64,000 bases of DNA, taken from Afipia sp. 64-13 (GTDB lineage: Bacteria; Pseudomonadota; Alphaproteobacteria; Rhizobiales; Xanthobacteraceae). The stretch spans positions 323,580 through 387,579 of the forward strand of contig MKUJ01000001.1 in NCBI GenBank assembly GCA_001897755.1, given 5' to 3'. Position numbers and translations under genes: made by a program. Positions 43,273-51,772 of this stretch are shown one piece after another. The notes below the pieces were generated by a model. That model did not search any database. It was not told where the DNA came from and was given only the letters and a program-made list of their open reading frames with translations. Within the stretch, counting starts at the first letter, position 1. Every line of letters begins with the position of its first letter.

Positions 43273-43439
43273 CGTCATGGCCGGGCATAGACCGTCGAAG
43301 ACGGGCGTGAACGCCCTTTCGCCCTGCCATCGGCGCCTTTCTGGGCTTCGTTCGTGAAGACGTGGATGCCTACGACAGGCGCGGGCGTGACGGCAGTGCA
43401 AAGAACTGAGGCGGCGTATTGCGCCTCCTCACCATGAGG
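43273..43439. repeat. P3 block and half P2 between g7- and g8-type genes
   Basis: GTCATGGCCGGGCATAGACC with GTCGAAGACGGGCGTGAACG, then GACGTGGATGCC and CGCGGGCGTGACGG. A lone P2 right half, GCGCCTCCTCACCATGAGG, follows at 43421-43439. Confidence 0.75.
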
Positions 43440-43480
43440 GCTGACCTTCTCGTCACGATAATTCTTTGGAGCTTTCCCAC

Positions 43481-43888
43481 ATGACCACATCCGGCGTGGC
43501 GCTGCGCGCCGCGATTTACGATGTGCTGGCGCGTGACGCCGGCCTTGCCGCCGTGCTCGGCGGCGCGCGGATCTATGACGAGCCGCCGCGAGGCGTGGCG
43601 TTTCCCTATGTCACGCTGGGCGAGGCGCGGCTGACCGATGTGTCGTCCGATGGCGGCATGACGCAGGAACATCAGCTCACGCTGCATGCCTGGTCACGCA
43701 AAGGCGGACATCGCGAGGCGCATCTGATTGCCGGCACATTGTTGCAGGCGCTCGACGATGCGCCGTTGTCGCCGGACGGTCATCGTCTGGTCAATCTGCG
43801 CTTCTCGGTCGCCGATATCCGCCGCGAAAGCGACGGACGAACCTATCACGCGCTGGTGCGCTTTCGTGCCGTGACCGAGCCGGTGTGA
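43481..43888 (+). CDS. GTA tail terminator, DUF3168 (g8 type)
   Basis: A 135-residue DUF3168 protein: ALRAAIYDVLARDAGLAAVL, VAFPYVTLGEARLTDVSSDG and HQLTLHAWSRKGGHREAHLI. In GTA-type particles it caps the tail tube and joins it to the head. A GGAG site lies 10 bases before the ATG at 43481; the longer frame from 43466 is not needed. Confidence 0.88.
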   Translation: MTTSGVALRAAIYDVLARDAGLAAVLGGARIYDEPPRGVAFPYVTLGEARLTDVSSDGGMTQEHQLTLHAWSRKGGHREAHLIAGTLLQALDDAPLSPDGHRLVNLRFSVADIRRESDGRTYHALVRFRAVTEPV

Positions 43889-43898
43889 CTGACAAGGC

Positions 43899-43945
43899 CC
43901 TCATCCTGAGGAGCATCGCACCGCGATGCGTCTCGAAGGATGAGG
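43899..43945. repeat. P1 repeat between g8- and g9-type genes
   Basis: Inverted orientation: CCTCATCCTGAGGAGC, inner GCATCGC-ACC-GCGATGC, GTCTCGAAGGATGAGG. Begins 11 bases after the g8-type stop and ends 34 bases before the g9-type start. Confidence 0.87.
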
Positions 43946-43978
43946 ATCGATCATAAACTGCATTTCAAAGGAGACCCC

Positions 43979-44386
43979 ATGGGCGCGCAAAAGGGCAAGG
44001 ATCTTCTGCTGAAGATCGATGACGGGACCGGCTTCGTCACCGTCGCGGGGATGCGGAGCCGCAAGATCGCGTTCAACGCCGAGACCGTCGACATCACCCA
44101 CGCGGAGTCCGCCGACCGTTGGCGCGAATTGCTGGAAGGGGCGGGTGTCAGGCGCGCCTCGATCTCCGGCCGTGGCCTGTTCAAGGATGCCGCCTCCGAC
44201 ACGCTGGTGCGGCAAATCTTCTTCGATGGCGCGCTGGCCTCGTGCCAGGTGGTGGTGCCGGATTTCGGCACCATCGCCGGACCGTTCCAGATCACCAGTC
44301 TGGAATTTTCCGGCGAGCACAATGGTGAGGTGACGTTCGACCTCGGGCTGGAGTCCGCCGGGGCGCTGACCTTCGCGGCGTTGTGA
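43979..44386 (+). CDS. GTA major tail (tube) protein (g9 type)
   Basis: A 135-residue major tail protein of the TP901-1/GTA type: GAQKGKDLLLKIDDGTGFVT, VAGMRSRKIAFNAETVDITH, VRRASISGRGLFKDAAS and VTFDLGLESAGALTFAAL. It polymerises into the tail tube. AAGGAG at 43968-43973 fixes the ATG at 43979. Followed four bases later by the chaperone gene. Confidence 0.9.
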   Translation: MGAQKGKDLLLKIDDGTGFVTVAGMRSRKIAFNAETVDITHAESADRWRELLEGAGVRRASISGRGLFKDAASDTLVRQIFFDGALASCQVVVPDFGTIAGPFQITSLEFSGEHNGEVTFDLGLESAGALTFAAL

Positions 44387-44390
44387 GGAC

Positions 44391-44720
44391 ATGACGATGC
44401 CAAATCCCTATCGCGGCGAGATCGAGGCTGAGATCGGCGGCGCACGGCGCACGCTGGTGCTCACGCTCGGCGCGCTGGCCGAACTTGAGGCCGCGTTCGG
44501 CGCCGACGATCTGATGGCGCTGGCGGGCCGTTTCGGCTCCGGCCGCCTTTCGGCGCGCGATCTTGCGCGCATCATCGGCGCGGGGCTGCGCGGCGCGGGG
44601 AACAATATCAGCGACGATGAGGTGATGGCGATGAAGGTGGAGGGCGGCGCGTCCGGCTATGTCCGCATCGCCGCCGACCTGATCGCTGCGACCTTCGATG
44701 CGCCGGAAGTGGCGCGATGA
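44391..44720 (+). CDS. GTA tail assembly protein, gp10-type
   Basis: A 109-residue gene transfer agent family protein (TAC_11-like): RGEIEAEIGGARRTLVLTLG, ALAELEAAFGADDLMALAGR and IIGAGLRGAGNNISDDEVMA. It probably chaperones the tape measure protein during tail assembly. The ATG at 44391 follows GAGGA within the previous stop; a second ATG at 44397 is possible. It overlaps the next gene by four bases. Confidence 0.87.
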   Translation: MTMPNPYRGEIEAEIGGARRTLVLTLGALAELEAAFGADDLMALAGRFGSGRLSARDLARIIGAGLRGAGNNISDDEVMAMKVEGGASGYVRIAADLIAATFDAPEVAR

Positions 44721-44914
44721 CGCCGTTTCCCTGGAAGGACGCCATCGGCTTCGGGCTCGGCGTGCTGCGGCTGCCGTCGCGCGAATTCTGGGCGATGACG
44801 CCGCGCGAGCTGGCCTATGCGATCCGCGCGGTGCGTGGCGAGGGACATGAACCGATCGGCCGCGCGGCCTTGCAGGACTTGATGGCGCGGTTTCCCGACA
44901 ACGCCAGGGAGTGA
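44717..44914 (+). CDS. phage tail assembly chaperone (TAC_6 type)
   Basis: A 65-residue protein: PFPWKDAIGFGLGVLRLPSR, EFWAMTPRELAYAIRAVRG and LMARFPDN. It matches the short conserved GTA protein between the gp10-type chaperone and the tape measure, a tail assembly chaperone. Four-base overlaps with both neighbours show tight coupling. Confidence 0.85.
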   Translation: MTPFPWKDAIGFGLGVLRLPSREFWAMTPRELAYAIRAVRGEGHEPIGRAALQDLMARFPDNARE

Positions 44915-45507
44915 CCATGAGCGACATCTCCGACAGTTTCGACGATGCCTCCCGCACGCTCGACGGCCTGACGCTGCGCACGCGCGACCTCGAGCTTGGC
45001 GCAAGTTCGTTCTCGCGCGCGATGACCCAGGCGTTCGCCGTCTCGGTGACCGGCGGCAAGCAGTTCGACGATGTTCTGAAATCGCTGACCCTGCGGCTGT
45101 CCGACCTTGCGGTGCGGATGGCGTTCAAGCCGCTGGAGCGCAGTCTGACTGGCGGAATCGAGAGTCTTCTTTCCGGATTCATGGGCGCCGGGAGTGGCGT
45201 GGGGACGGGTTTGACCGCCGCGACTGGCGCGGTGAAGCCGTTCGCTTCAGGCGGAGTGATCGGCACGCCGACTTACTTTCCGCTGTTGCAGGGCGGTATC
45301 GGCCTTGCCGGCGAGGCGGGGCCGGAAGCGATCATGCCCTTGCAACGCGGAGCGGACGGTCGGCTCGGCGTTACCGCAGGCGGGAGCGGCAGTACAAACG
45401 TCACGATCCAGATCGCAACGCCCGATGCCGACAGCTTCCGCCGCTCGGAGAGCTACGTCACCGGGCAGATCGCCCGCGCCGTCGCGCGCGGCCAGCGCGG
45501 TTTGTGA
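44911..45507 (+). CDS. GTA tail tape measure protein, short (g11 type)
   Basis: A 198-residue tape measure protein: FDDASRTLDGLTLRTRDLEL, SRAMTQAFAVSVTGGKQFDD, FASGGVIGTPTYFPLLQGGI and GLAGEAGPEAIMPLQRGADG. The AGPEAIMPL stretch is diagnostic of phage tail tape measure C-termini. At about 200 residues it fits a very short tail, as in Rhodobacter-type GTAs. It overlaps the chaperone gene by four bases and is followed by repeats. Confidence 0.88.
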   Translation: MTMSDISDSFDDASRTLDGLTLRTRDLELGASSFSRAMTQAFAVSVTGGKQFDDVLKSLTLRLSDLAVRMAFKPLERSLTGGIESLLSGFMGAGSGVGTGLTAATGAVKPFASGGVIGTPTYFPLLQGGIGLAGEAGPEAIMPLQRGADGRLGVTAGGSGSTNVTIQIATPDADSFRRSESYVTGQIARAVARGQRGL

Positions 45508-45540
45508 TCGTCGTTGCAAGCGCAACAAAGCAATCCAACT

Positions 45541-45690
45541 CCTCATGGTGAGGAGCGAGGCCATGCCTCGCATCTCGAACCATGAGGCCACACTGTTTCA
45601 AGGCATTCTGGCCTTCATCCTTCGAGACGCGCGCGATAGTCGGCATTGCCTGCGTCAACCTGGTTATGTGGCGCGCTCCTCAGGATGAGG
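45541..45690. repeat. P2 + P1 repeat pair after the tape measure gene
   Basis: P2 (45541-45588, inner GCGAGGC-CAT-GCCTCGC). The following P1 (45612-45690) has normal outer arms but a long, non-palindromic middle of about 40 bases (GATAGTCGGCATTGCCTGCG...), so it is an atypical or composite copy. Confidence 0.8.
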
Positions 45691-45705
45691 TTCAGGCTCA
45701 GAACT

Positions 45706-45733
45706 GGATTGCTTCGCTTCGCTCGCAATGACG
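45706..45733. repeat. P6 half element
   Basis: GGATTGCTTCGCTTCGCTCG followed by CAATGACGG, the right arm of the family whose complete copy is at 47322-47411. Confidence 0.75.
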
Positions 45734-45776
45734 GCGAATGGTGTTGCGATCTTGCGTTATTCCAATCGGATATCCC

Positions 45777-46418
45777 ATGCCCATCAGTTTTCACGAAGTT
45801 CTTTTCCCGCTCGATATCGCGATGAAGAGCGCGGGCGGGCCGGAGCGGCGCACCGAGATCGTCACCTTCGGCTCGGGGCGCGAGCAGCGCAACGCGCGCT
45901 GGGCGCATTCGCGTCGCCGCTACGATGCGGGCTATGGCGTCAAGACGTTCGACGCGTTGCAGGCTGTGGTGGCGTTCTTTGAGGAGCGGCGCGGCCAGCT
46001 TTACGGTTTCCGCTGGCGCGACCGGCTCGATCATTCCTCGGCGGCACCTGCGGGGGCGCTGACGCCGCACGACCAGACCATCGGCACCGGCGACGGCGAG
46101 CAGGCGTCATTTCAGCTGATCAAATCCTATGGCGGTCTTTATGCGCCCTATGCGCGGCAGATCGCAAAGCCGGTGCCGGGCAGCGTGCGCGTCGCGGTGG
46201 CGGGTGCGGAGGTGACGAGCGATCATTTCACCTGCGACACCGCGAGCGGGATCGTCACCTTTGCCGGCGGACATATTCCGCCACCCGGCGCGGCGGTGAC
46301 CGCCGGCTTCCAGTTCGATGTGCCCGTGCGGTTCGATACCGATTATCTCGAAGTCGATCTCACCGCGTTCAGCGCCGGCGCGATTCCGAAAATCCCGCTG
46401 GTGGAGATCAAGCCATGA
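45777..46418 (+). CDS. GTA distal tail protein, DUF2460 (g12 type)
   Basis: A 213-residue DUF2460 protein: FHEVLFPLDIAMKSAGGPER, TEIVTFGSGREQRNARWAHS, RRYDAGYGVKTFDALQAVVA and FFEERRGQLYGFRWRDRLDH. It forms the distal ring of the tail tube to which the hub attaches. ATG 45777 fits the family N-terminus (MPISFHEV); the frame is open from 45738. The stop overlaps the next gene (ATGA). Confidence 0.9.
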   Translation: MPISFHEVLFPLDIAMKSAGGPERRTEIVTFGSGREQRNARWAHSRRRYDAGYGVKTFDALQAVVAFFEERRGQLYGFRWRDRLDHSSAAPAGALTPHDQTIGTGDGEQASFQLIKSYGGLYAPYARQIAKPVPGSVRVAVAGAEVTSDHFTCDTASGIVTFAGGHIPPPGAAVTAGFQFDVPVRFDTDYLEVDLTAFSAGAIPKIPLVEIKP

Positions 46419-47302
46419 GACAGATTCCGCCCGCGTTGCAGGACCGGCTCGACAGCGGCGTCACCACGCTGGCGCATTGCTGGACGCTGACGCGGCGCGA
46501 CGGCGTCGTTCAGGGTTTCACCGATCATGACGAGGACCTCGCCATTGATGCCATCCTCTGCCGTGCCGGCACCGGCTTTACCGCGTCGGAGGCGAGCAGC
46601 CGGTTTGATTTGTCGGTCGATGGCGCGGAGATTTCGGGCGCGCTGGCGGATAGCTCGCTGACCGAGGCCGACCTCGCCGCCGGGCGCTATGACGCCGCGC
46701 GGATCGATACCTGGCTGGTGGACTGGAGCGATGTCACGTTGAAGGTGTTGATCGCGCGTGCGACGCTGGGCGAGGTCAAGCGTGAAGGGCAAGGGTTTAC
46801 TGCCGAATTGCGCGGTCTCGCCGATGCGCTGGCGCAGGAGAGCGGACGGCTCTACACCGCGCGCTGCGGCGTCGATCTGGGCGATACGCGCTGCCGGGTC
46901 GATCTCGCCGCGCCGGAATTTTGCGGCACCGGCAGCGTGACACGGATCGACGCCACCTCGGCGGTGATCGTGTCGGGCCTCGATGATTTCGACGAAGGGC
47001 TGTTCACGGCGGGGCGTCTGATCTGGAACAGCGGCGCCAATACCGATGTTGCGGTCGAGATCATGGAGCATCGTGTTGTGGCGGACGGCGTCCGGGTCTC
47101 GCTGTGGCAGGCGATGAGCGAGCCGATGGCCGTCAGCGATACCTTCACGGTGACGGCAGGCTGCGACAAGCGTTTCGTCACCTGCCGCGATCGCTTCGCC
47201 AACACGATCAATTTTCGCGGTTTTCCGCAGATTCCGGGCAACGACTTCGTCGTCGCCGCGCCGCAGGCCGGCGCTGCCAATGACGGCGGCTCGATGGCTT
47301 AG
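46415..47302 (+). CDS. GTA baseplate hub protein, DUF2163 (g13 type)
   Basis: A 295-residue DUF2163/phage BR0599-type protein: LAHCWTLTRRDGVVQGFTDH, ALADSSLTEADLAAGRYDAA and CGVDLGDTRCRVDLAAPEF, with the C-terminal cysteine-rich CDKRFVTCRDRFANTINFRG and PGNDFVVAAPQ. In the Rhodobacter GTA structure the homologue is an iron-sulfur-containing hub; Cys residues in the C-terminal third (CDKRFVTC and the central CRVDL) fit such a role. Four-base overlap with the distal tail gene. Confidence 0.9.
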   Translation: MRQIPPALQDRLDSGVTTLAHCWTLTRRDGVVQGFTDHDEDLAIDAILCRAGTGFTASEASSRFDLSVDGAEISGALADSSLTEADLAAGRYDAARIDTWLVDWSDVTLKVLIARATLGEVKREGQGFTAELRGLADALAQESGRLYTARCGVDLGDTRCRVDLAAPEFCGTGSVTRIDATSAVIVSGLDDFDEGLFTAGRLIWNSGANTDVAVEIMEHRVVADGVRVSLWQAMSEPMAVSDTFTVTAGCDKRFVTCRDRFANTINFRGFPQIPGNDFVVAAPQAGAANDGGSMA

Positions 47303-47321
47303 AGCAGATCATCTGAGGTTA

Positions 47322-47411
47322 CCCCGTCATTGCGAGGCGCGAAGCGGCGAAGCAATCCAGTCCATACGGACGTGAGATAAAACTGATTGCTTCGCTACGC
47401 TCGCAATGACG
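47322..47411. repeat. P6 palindromic repeat
   Basis: CCCCGTCATTGCGAGGCGCG then AAGCGGCGAAGCAATCCAG, spacer, and CTGATTGCTTCGCTACGCTC then GCAATGACG. The two arms are complementary over about 30 bases. Located between g13- and g14-type genes. Confidence 0.85.
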
Positions 47412-47435
47412 ATTCAATTCCACTCAGGAAACTTT

Positions 47436-47879
47436 ATGACTCCTTCTCTTACCCGCACCGCGATTGTCGCGGAAGCGCGCGGCTGGATCGGCACGCGCTA
47501 TCGCCATCAGGGCTCGTGCAAGGGCGTCGGCTGCGATTGCCTCGGCCTCGTGCGCGGCGTGTATCGCAATTGTCTCGGCCGCGAACCGGAGACGCCGCCG
47601 CCTTACGCGCCGGACTGGGCGGAGGCCCGCGGCGAGGAGACGCTGGCCGATGCGGCGCTGCGTCACCTCGAGCCGGTGGCATTTGATGCCATTAGCGGCG
47701 GCGAAGTGCTGCTGTTTCGCTGGCGCGAGGGTTTCGTCGCCAAGCATGCCGCGATCGCAACCTGTGACGGCACCATGATCCACGCCCATGACGGCGCGGC
47801 GGTGTGCGAGGTGGCGCTCTCGCCCTGGTGGCGCAGGCGGCTTGCTTATGCTTTCCGTTTTCCCGGAGTGATCGACTGA
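47436..47879 (+). CDS. GTA NlpC/P60 peptidase (g14 type)
   Basis: A 147-residue NlpC/P60 family cysteine peptidase: EARGWIGTRYRHQGSCKGVG and CDCLGLVRGVYRN with the catalytic Cys35, and KHAAIATCDG with His104. It is a tail-tip enzyme that opens the recipient peptidoglycan for DNA entry. The length matches Rhodobacter GTA g14. CAGGAA lies before ATG 47436. The last base of its stop is the first of the next start (TGATG). Confidence 0.9.
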   Translation: MTPSLTRTAIVAEARGWIGTRYRHQGSCKGVGCDCLGLVRGVYRNCLGREPETPPPYAPDWAEARGEETLADAALRHLEPVAFDAISGGEVLLFRWREGFVAKHAAIATCDGTMIHAHDGAAVCEVALSPWWRRRLAYAFRFPGVID

Positions 47880-50800
47880 TGGCCGCACTTGTTCTCTCGG
47901 TCGCGGGCGGCGCGGCCGGCGCAGTGTTCGGGCCGGCCGGCGCGATTGCCGGACGGATCGCCGGCGCGCTGGTCGGCAATATGCTCGACCGTTCGCTGTT
48001 CAAGACATCGAAGACGCGCAGCGTCGAAGGCCCGCGCCTTGCCGATCTCGATGTGATGGCGTCCACCGAAGGCGCGCCGATCCCGCGCGTCTATGGCCGG
48101 GCGCGGCTGTCCGGTCAGGTGATCTGGGCGACGCGGCTCGAAGAGGTCGTCTCCACGCGCACCGAGACCAGCAGTGCGGCGGGCGGCAAGGGCGGCCTCG
48201 GCGGCGGCAGCTCGTCCACGACAACGACGACAACCACGACCTATTCCTACTTCGCCAATTTCGCGGTTGGTCTGTGCGAAGGCGAGATCGGCCATATCGG
48301 CCGCATCTGGGCCGACGGCAACCCGCTGGATGTCTCGGGCCTCACCATCCGCGTTCATCGCGGCAGCGAGGACCAGTCGCCCGACGACCTGATCGTGGCG
48401 AAGGAAGGCATCGCCAATGCGCCGGCCTATCGCGGCACCGCGTATGTGGTGTTCGAGCGGCTGCCGCTTGCGGGTTTCGGTAACCGGATTCCGCAGCTCT
48501 CGTTCGAGATCGTGCGGCCGATCGGCCGGCTGGAGCGCATGACGCGCGCGGTGACGCTGATCCCCGGCGGCACCGAGTTCGGTTATGACACCAACGCGGT
48601 GGTGCGCGTGCTTGGGCCTGGTCAGTCCGCGCCGGAGAACCGCCATGTCTCCACCGCGGCGGCGAACATCCTCGCTTCGCTCGACGATCTGCAAGCGACA
48701 TGCCCGGCGCTCGAGCGCGTCGCCATCGTCGTCGCCTGGTTCGGCTCCGATCTGCGCGCCGGTCATTGCAAGGTGCGGCCCGGAGTCGACAACGCGATCA
48801 AGATCACCTCGGGCGGCACCTGGTCGGTGGCGGGCGTCACACGTCCCGGCGCTTACGTGATTTCGACGGTCGCGGGCGTTCCGTCCTACGGCGGCACGCC
48901 GTCCGACGACAGCCTGCGGCATCTGATCGCCGAGCTGAAAGCGCGCGGTATCAAAGTGACGCTGTATCCGTTCCTGATGATGGATATTCCGCCCGGCAAT
49001 GCGTTGCCCGATCCGTGGACCGGCGCGGCTTCTCAGCCGGCGTTTCCCTGGCGCGGGCGCATCACCTGCGATCCCGCGCCGGGTGTGGCCGGCTCGCCCG
49101 ATGGCACCGCGGCGGCGGCGGCGCAGGTGGCGCAGTTCTTTTCCGGCAGCGGGCCGGGCGACTGGAGCTATCGCCGGATGATTCTGCATTATGCGAGCCT
49201 TGCCGTGTCCTGCGGCGGGGTCGATGCGTTTCTGATCGGCTCGGAATTCAAGGCGTTGACGCGCGTGCGTTCCGGTGCGGGTGTTTATCCGGCGGTGCAG
49301 GCGTTGGCGACGCTCGCTGTCGACGTCAAGGCTATCGTGGGCGCATCCACCCTTGTCACTTACGGCGCGGACTGGACCGAGTATGGCGCGCATGTGGTGA
49401 CGGATGATGCCAGTGAGGTGCGCTTTCCGCTCGATGTATTGTGGGCGTCGCCTGCGATCGATGCCGTGGGCATCGATTATTACGCGCCGCTGTCGGACTG
49501 GCGCGACGGCGCGGCCCATCTGGACAAAGCGGTCGCCGCGTCGATCGACGACCGCGACTATCTGCGCGGCAATCTGCAAGGCGGCGAGGCCTATGACTGG
49601 TACTACGCCGACGATGCGGCGCGCGTGGCGCAGGACCGCGCCGCGATCACCGATGGTCTCGGCAAGCCGTGGACGTTCCGCGCCAAGGATATCTGGAGCT
49701 GGTGGGCCTATCCGCATCACGAGCGCGTCGATGGCGTCGAGCGCGACACCGCGACGTCGTGGACGCCCGCCGGCAAGCCGATCTGGCTGACCGAGATCGG
49801 GTGCCCCGCGGTCGATAAAGGCGCGAACCAGCCGAGCGTCTTTCCCGACGCCAAATCGTCCGAAGGCAATCTGCCGTATTTTTCCAGCGGCGAGCGCGAC
49901 GATCTGATCCAGCGCCGCTATCTGGAAACCATGATCGGCGCGTTCGATCCGGAGTTCGGCGGCGATGACGCGCACAATCCGCTCTCACCGGTCTATGGCG
50001 GGCGGATGGTCGACGTCTCGGGGGTTCATCTGTGGACCTGGGATGCGCGGCCTTATCCGGTGTTTCCGGCGGCAGGGGATGTGTGGAGCGACGCGCCGAA
50101 CTGGCAGACCGGACACTGGCTGACCGGGCGGCTCGGCGCCGCGCCGCTCGATGCGCTGGTCGGTACGCTGCTTGCGGATTCCGAGGTCGCCGGCACCAAC
50201 GCCGACGCGCTGCGCGACAGTTGCGACGGTTATGTCGTCGACCGGCCGATGACGCCGCGCGCGATGATCGAGCCGCTGGCGATGGCCTATGCGTTCGACG
50301 CCGCCGCCATCGACGGTGAACTGGCGTTCGTGCCGCGCGGCGGCGCGCCGGTGGCGGAAATCGCCGAGGACGATCTGGTCGATCCGGACAAGGGCGCGCC
50401 GGCGCAGCTCACGCGCGGGCAGGAGACCGAATTGCCGCGCGAGGTGAGCTTCGGCTTCACTGACAGCGCGGCGGATTATCGCCGCTCGGCGGTGAATTCG
50501 CGGCGTCTGGTCGGCGGCAGCAACCGTTCGCTGCATTCCGATCTCGCCGTGGTGACGAATGACGCCGCGGCCAAGCGGCGCGCCGATATCTGGCTGCAGG
50601 ATCTGTGGGCCGGACGCGAGAGCGTCACGTTTGCCCTCGGCATGAACCGGCTCACGCTCTGCGCCGGCGATGTCGTCGGGGTGACGATCGGGAAGCGTCG
50701 CCGGCTGTTCGAGATCGGCGAGCTGGTCGATACCGAAAGCCGGCAGGTCAAGGCGCGCAGCATCGATCCGGAAATCTTTTCGGTGCCGCTGTTGTTGCCG

Positions 50801-51766
50801 CGCCAGATCGCGCCGAAAATTCCGCCGGCGCTCGGCCCGGTGCAGGCGCTGACGCTCGATCTTCCGACGCTCGACGCGTCCGATCCGCCGATTCTGACGC
50901 GGCTTGCGGTGTTCGCCGATCCGTGGCCGGGGTCGATCACGGTGTGGCGCTCCGGCGACGGGTTGAGCTTCGAGCGGGCGGCAGTAGCGCTGGCGCCGGC
51001 GATCATCGGCGAGACGCGCGATGCGCTGCCGGCGGGGCCGAGCGGCTGCTGGGACCGCGCCGGCAAGCTAAGGGTGCGGCTCTATGGCGGCGCGCTGACA
51101 TCGGTCGGCGATCTGCGCGTGCTCAACGGCGCCAGCGCCGCCGCCGTGCTGAACGCGGACGGCGCGTGGGAGGTGCTGCAATTCGCCAATGCCGAACTGG
51201 TGGAGGCCGGCACCTATGAAATCTCCCGGCTGCTGCGCGGGCAGGGCGGCAGCGAATACGCCATCGCGAGCCCGCTTCCGGCCGGTGCGCCGTTCGTGCT
51301 GCTCGACGATCACCTCATTCCGATCGCACGCGGGCTCGGCGCGCTCGACCGCACGATCGATCTGCGCATGGTCGCGACCGGGCGCGGCCATGACGATCCA
51401 TCCGCGCTGGCGATGACGCTGACGCCGCAGGCGACCGCGCTGATGCCGCTGTCGCCGGTGCATGCGAGCGCCGCGCGCGAAGCGGGCGGCATCCGCGTCG
51501 CGTGGATCAGACGGACCCGCCGCGACGGCGATGCCTGGGGCGTCGAGGTGCCGCTCGGCGAGGACATCGAGGCGTATCAGGTCGATATCCTGTCGGGATC
51601 GTCGGTGGTGCGCACGCTGTCGTCGTCGGTGCCGGCGCTGCTCTATGCGGATGCCGATGAGCTTGCCGATTTCGGTGCGCCGCAGAGCCGTCTCCACATC
51701 CGCGTGGCGCAACTCTCCGGCACAGTCGGCCGGGGCCATCCCGCCGAATTCACTCTCACCCTCTGA
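47879..51766 (+). CDS. GTA tail-tip multidomain host-interaction protein (g15 type)
   Basis: A 1295-residue protein, the largest of the cluster, matching the megatron/host-specificity protein of Rhodobacter-type GTAs. An N-terminal Gly/Ala-rich membrane-like segment (AALVLSVAGGAAGAVFGPAG) is followed by an early domain, then a GTA TIM-barrel-like domain with VDAFLIGSEFKALTRVRSG, LVTYGADWTEYGAH and DKPWTFRAKDIWSWWAYPHH-type sequence between about residues 390 and 680. A phage-tail_3 region and a C-terminal fibronectin-like tail-fibre region follow (LLRGQGGSEYAIAS). It attaches fibres and may pierce the outer membrane. Translationally coupled to the peptidase gene. Confidence 0.92.
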   Translation: MAALVLSVAGGAAGAVFGPAGAIAGRIAGALVGNMLDRSLFKTSKTRSVEGPRLADLDVMASTEGAPIPRVYGRARLSGQVIWATRLEEVVSTRTETSSAAGGKGGLGGGSSSTTTTTTTTYSYFANFAVGLCEGEIGHIGRIWADGNPLDVSGLTIRVHRGSEDQSPDDLIVAKEGIANAPAYRGTAYVVFERLPLAGFGNRIPQLSFEIVRPIGRLERMTRAVTLIPGGTEFGYDTNAVVRVLGPGQSAPENRHVSTAAANILASLDDLQATCPALERVAIVVAWFGSDLRAGHCKVRPGVDNAIKITSGGTWSVAGVTRPGAYVISTVAGVPSYGGTPSDDSLRHLIAELKARGIKVTLYPFLMMDIPPGNALPDPWTGAASQPAFPWRGRITCDPAPGVAGSPDGTAAAAAQVAQFFSGSGPGDWSYRRMILHYASLAVSCGGVDAFLIGSEFKALTRVRSGAGVYPAVQALATLAVDVKAIVGASTLVTYGADWTEYGAHVVTDDASEVRFPLDVLWASPAIDAVGIDYYAPLSDWRDGAAHLDKAVAASIDDRDYLRGNLQGGEAYDWYYADDAARVAQDRAAITDGLGKPWTFRAKDIWSWWAYPHHERVDGVERDTATSWTPAGKPIWLTEIGCPAVDKGANQPSVFPDAKSSEGNLPYFSSGERDDLIQRRYLETMIGAFDPEFGGDDAHNPLSPVYGGRMVDVSGVHLWTWDARPYPVFPAAGDVWSDAPNWQTGHWLTGRLGAAPLDALVGTLLADSEVAGTNADALRDSCDGYVVDRPMTPRAMIEPLAMAYAFDAAAIDGELAFVPRGGAPVAEIAEDDLVDPDKGAPAQLTRGQETELPREVSFGFTDSAADYRRSAVNSRRLVGGSNRSLHSDLAVVTNDAAAKRRADIWLQDLWAGRESVTFALGMNRLTLCAGDVVGVTIGKRRRLFEIGELVDTESRQVKARSIDPEIFSVPLLLPRQIAPKIPPALGPVQALTLDLPTLDASDPPILTRLAVFADPWPGSITVWRSGDGLSFERAAVALAPAIIGETRDALPAGPSGCWDRAGKLRVRLYGGALTSVGDLRVLNGASAAAVLNADGAWEVLQFANAELVEAGTYEISRLLRGQGGSEYAIASPLPAGAPFVLLDDHLIPIARGLGALDRTIDLRMVATGRGHDDPSALAMTLTPQATALMPLSPVHASAAREAGGIRVAWIRRTRRDGDAWGVEVPLGEDIEAYQVDILSGSSVVRTLSSSVPALLYADADELADFGAPQSRLHIRVAQLSGTVGRGHPAEFTLTL

Positions 51767-51772
51767 GCGATC

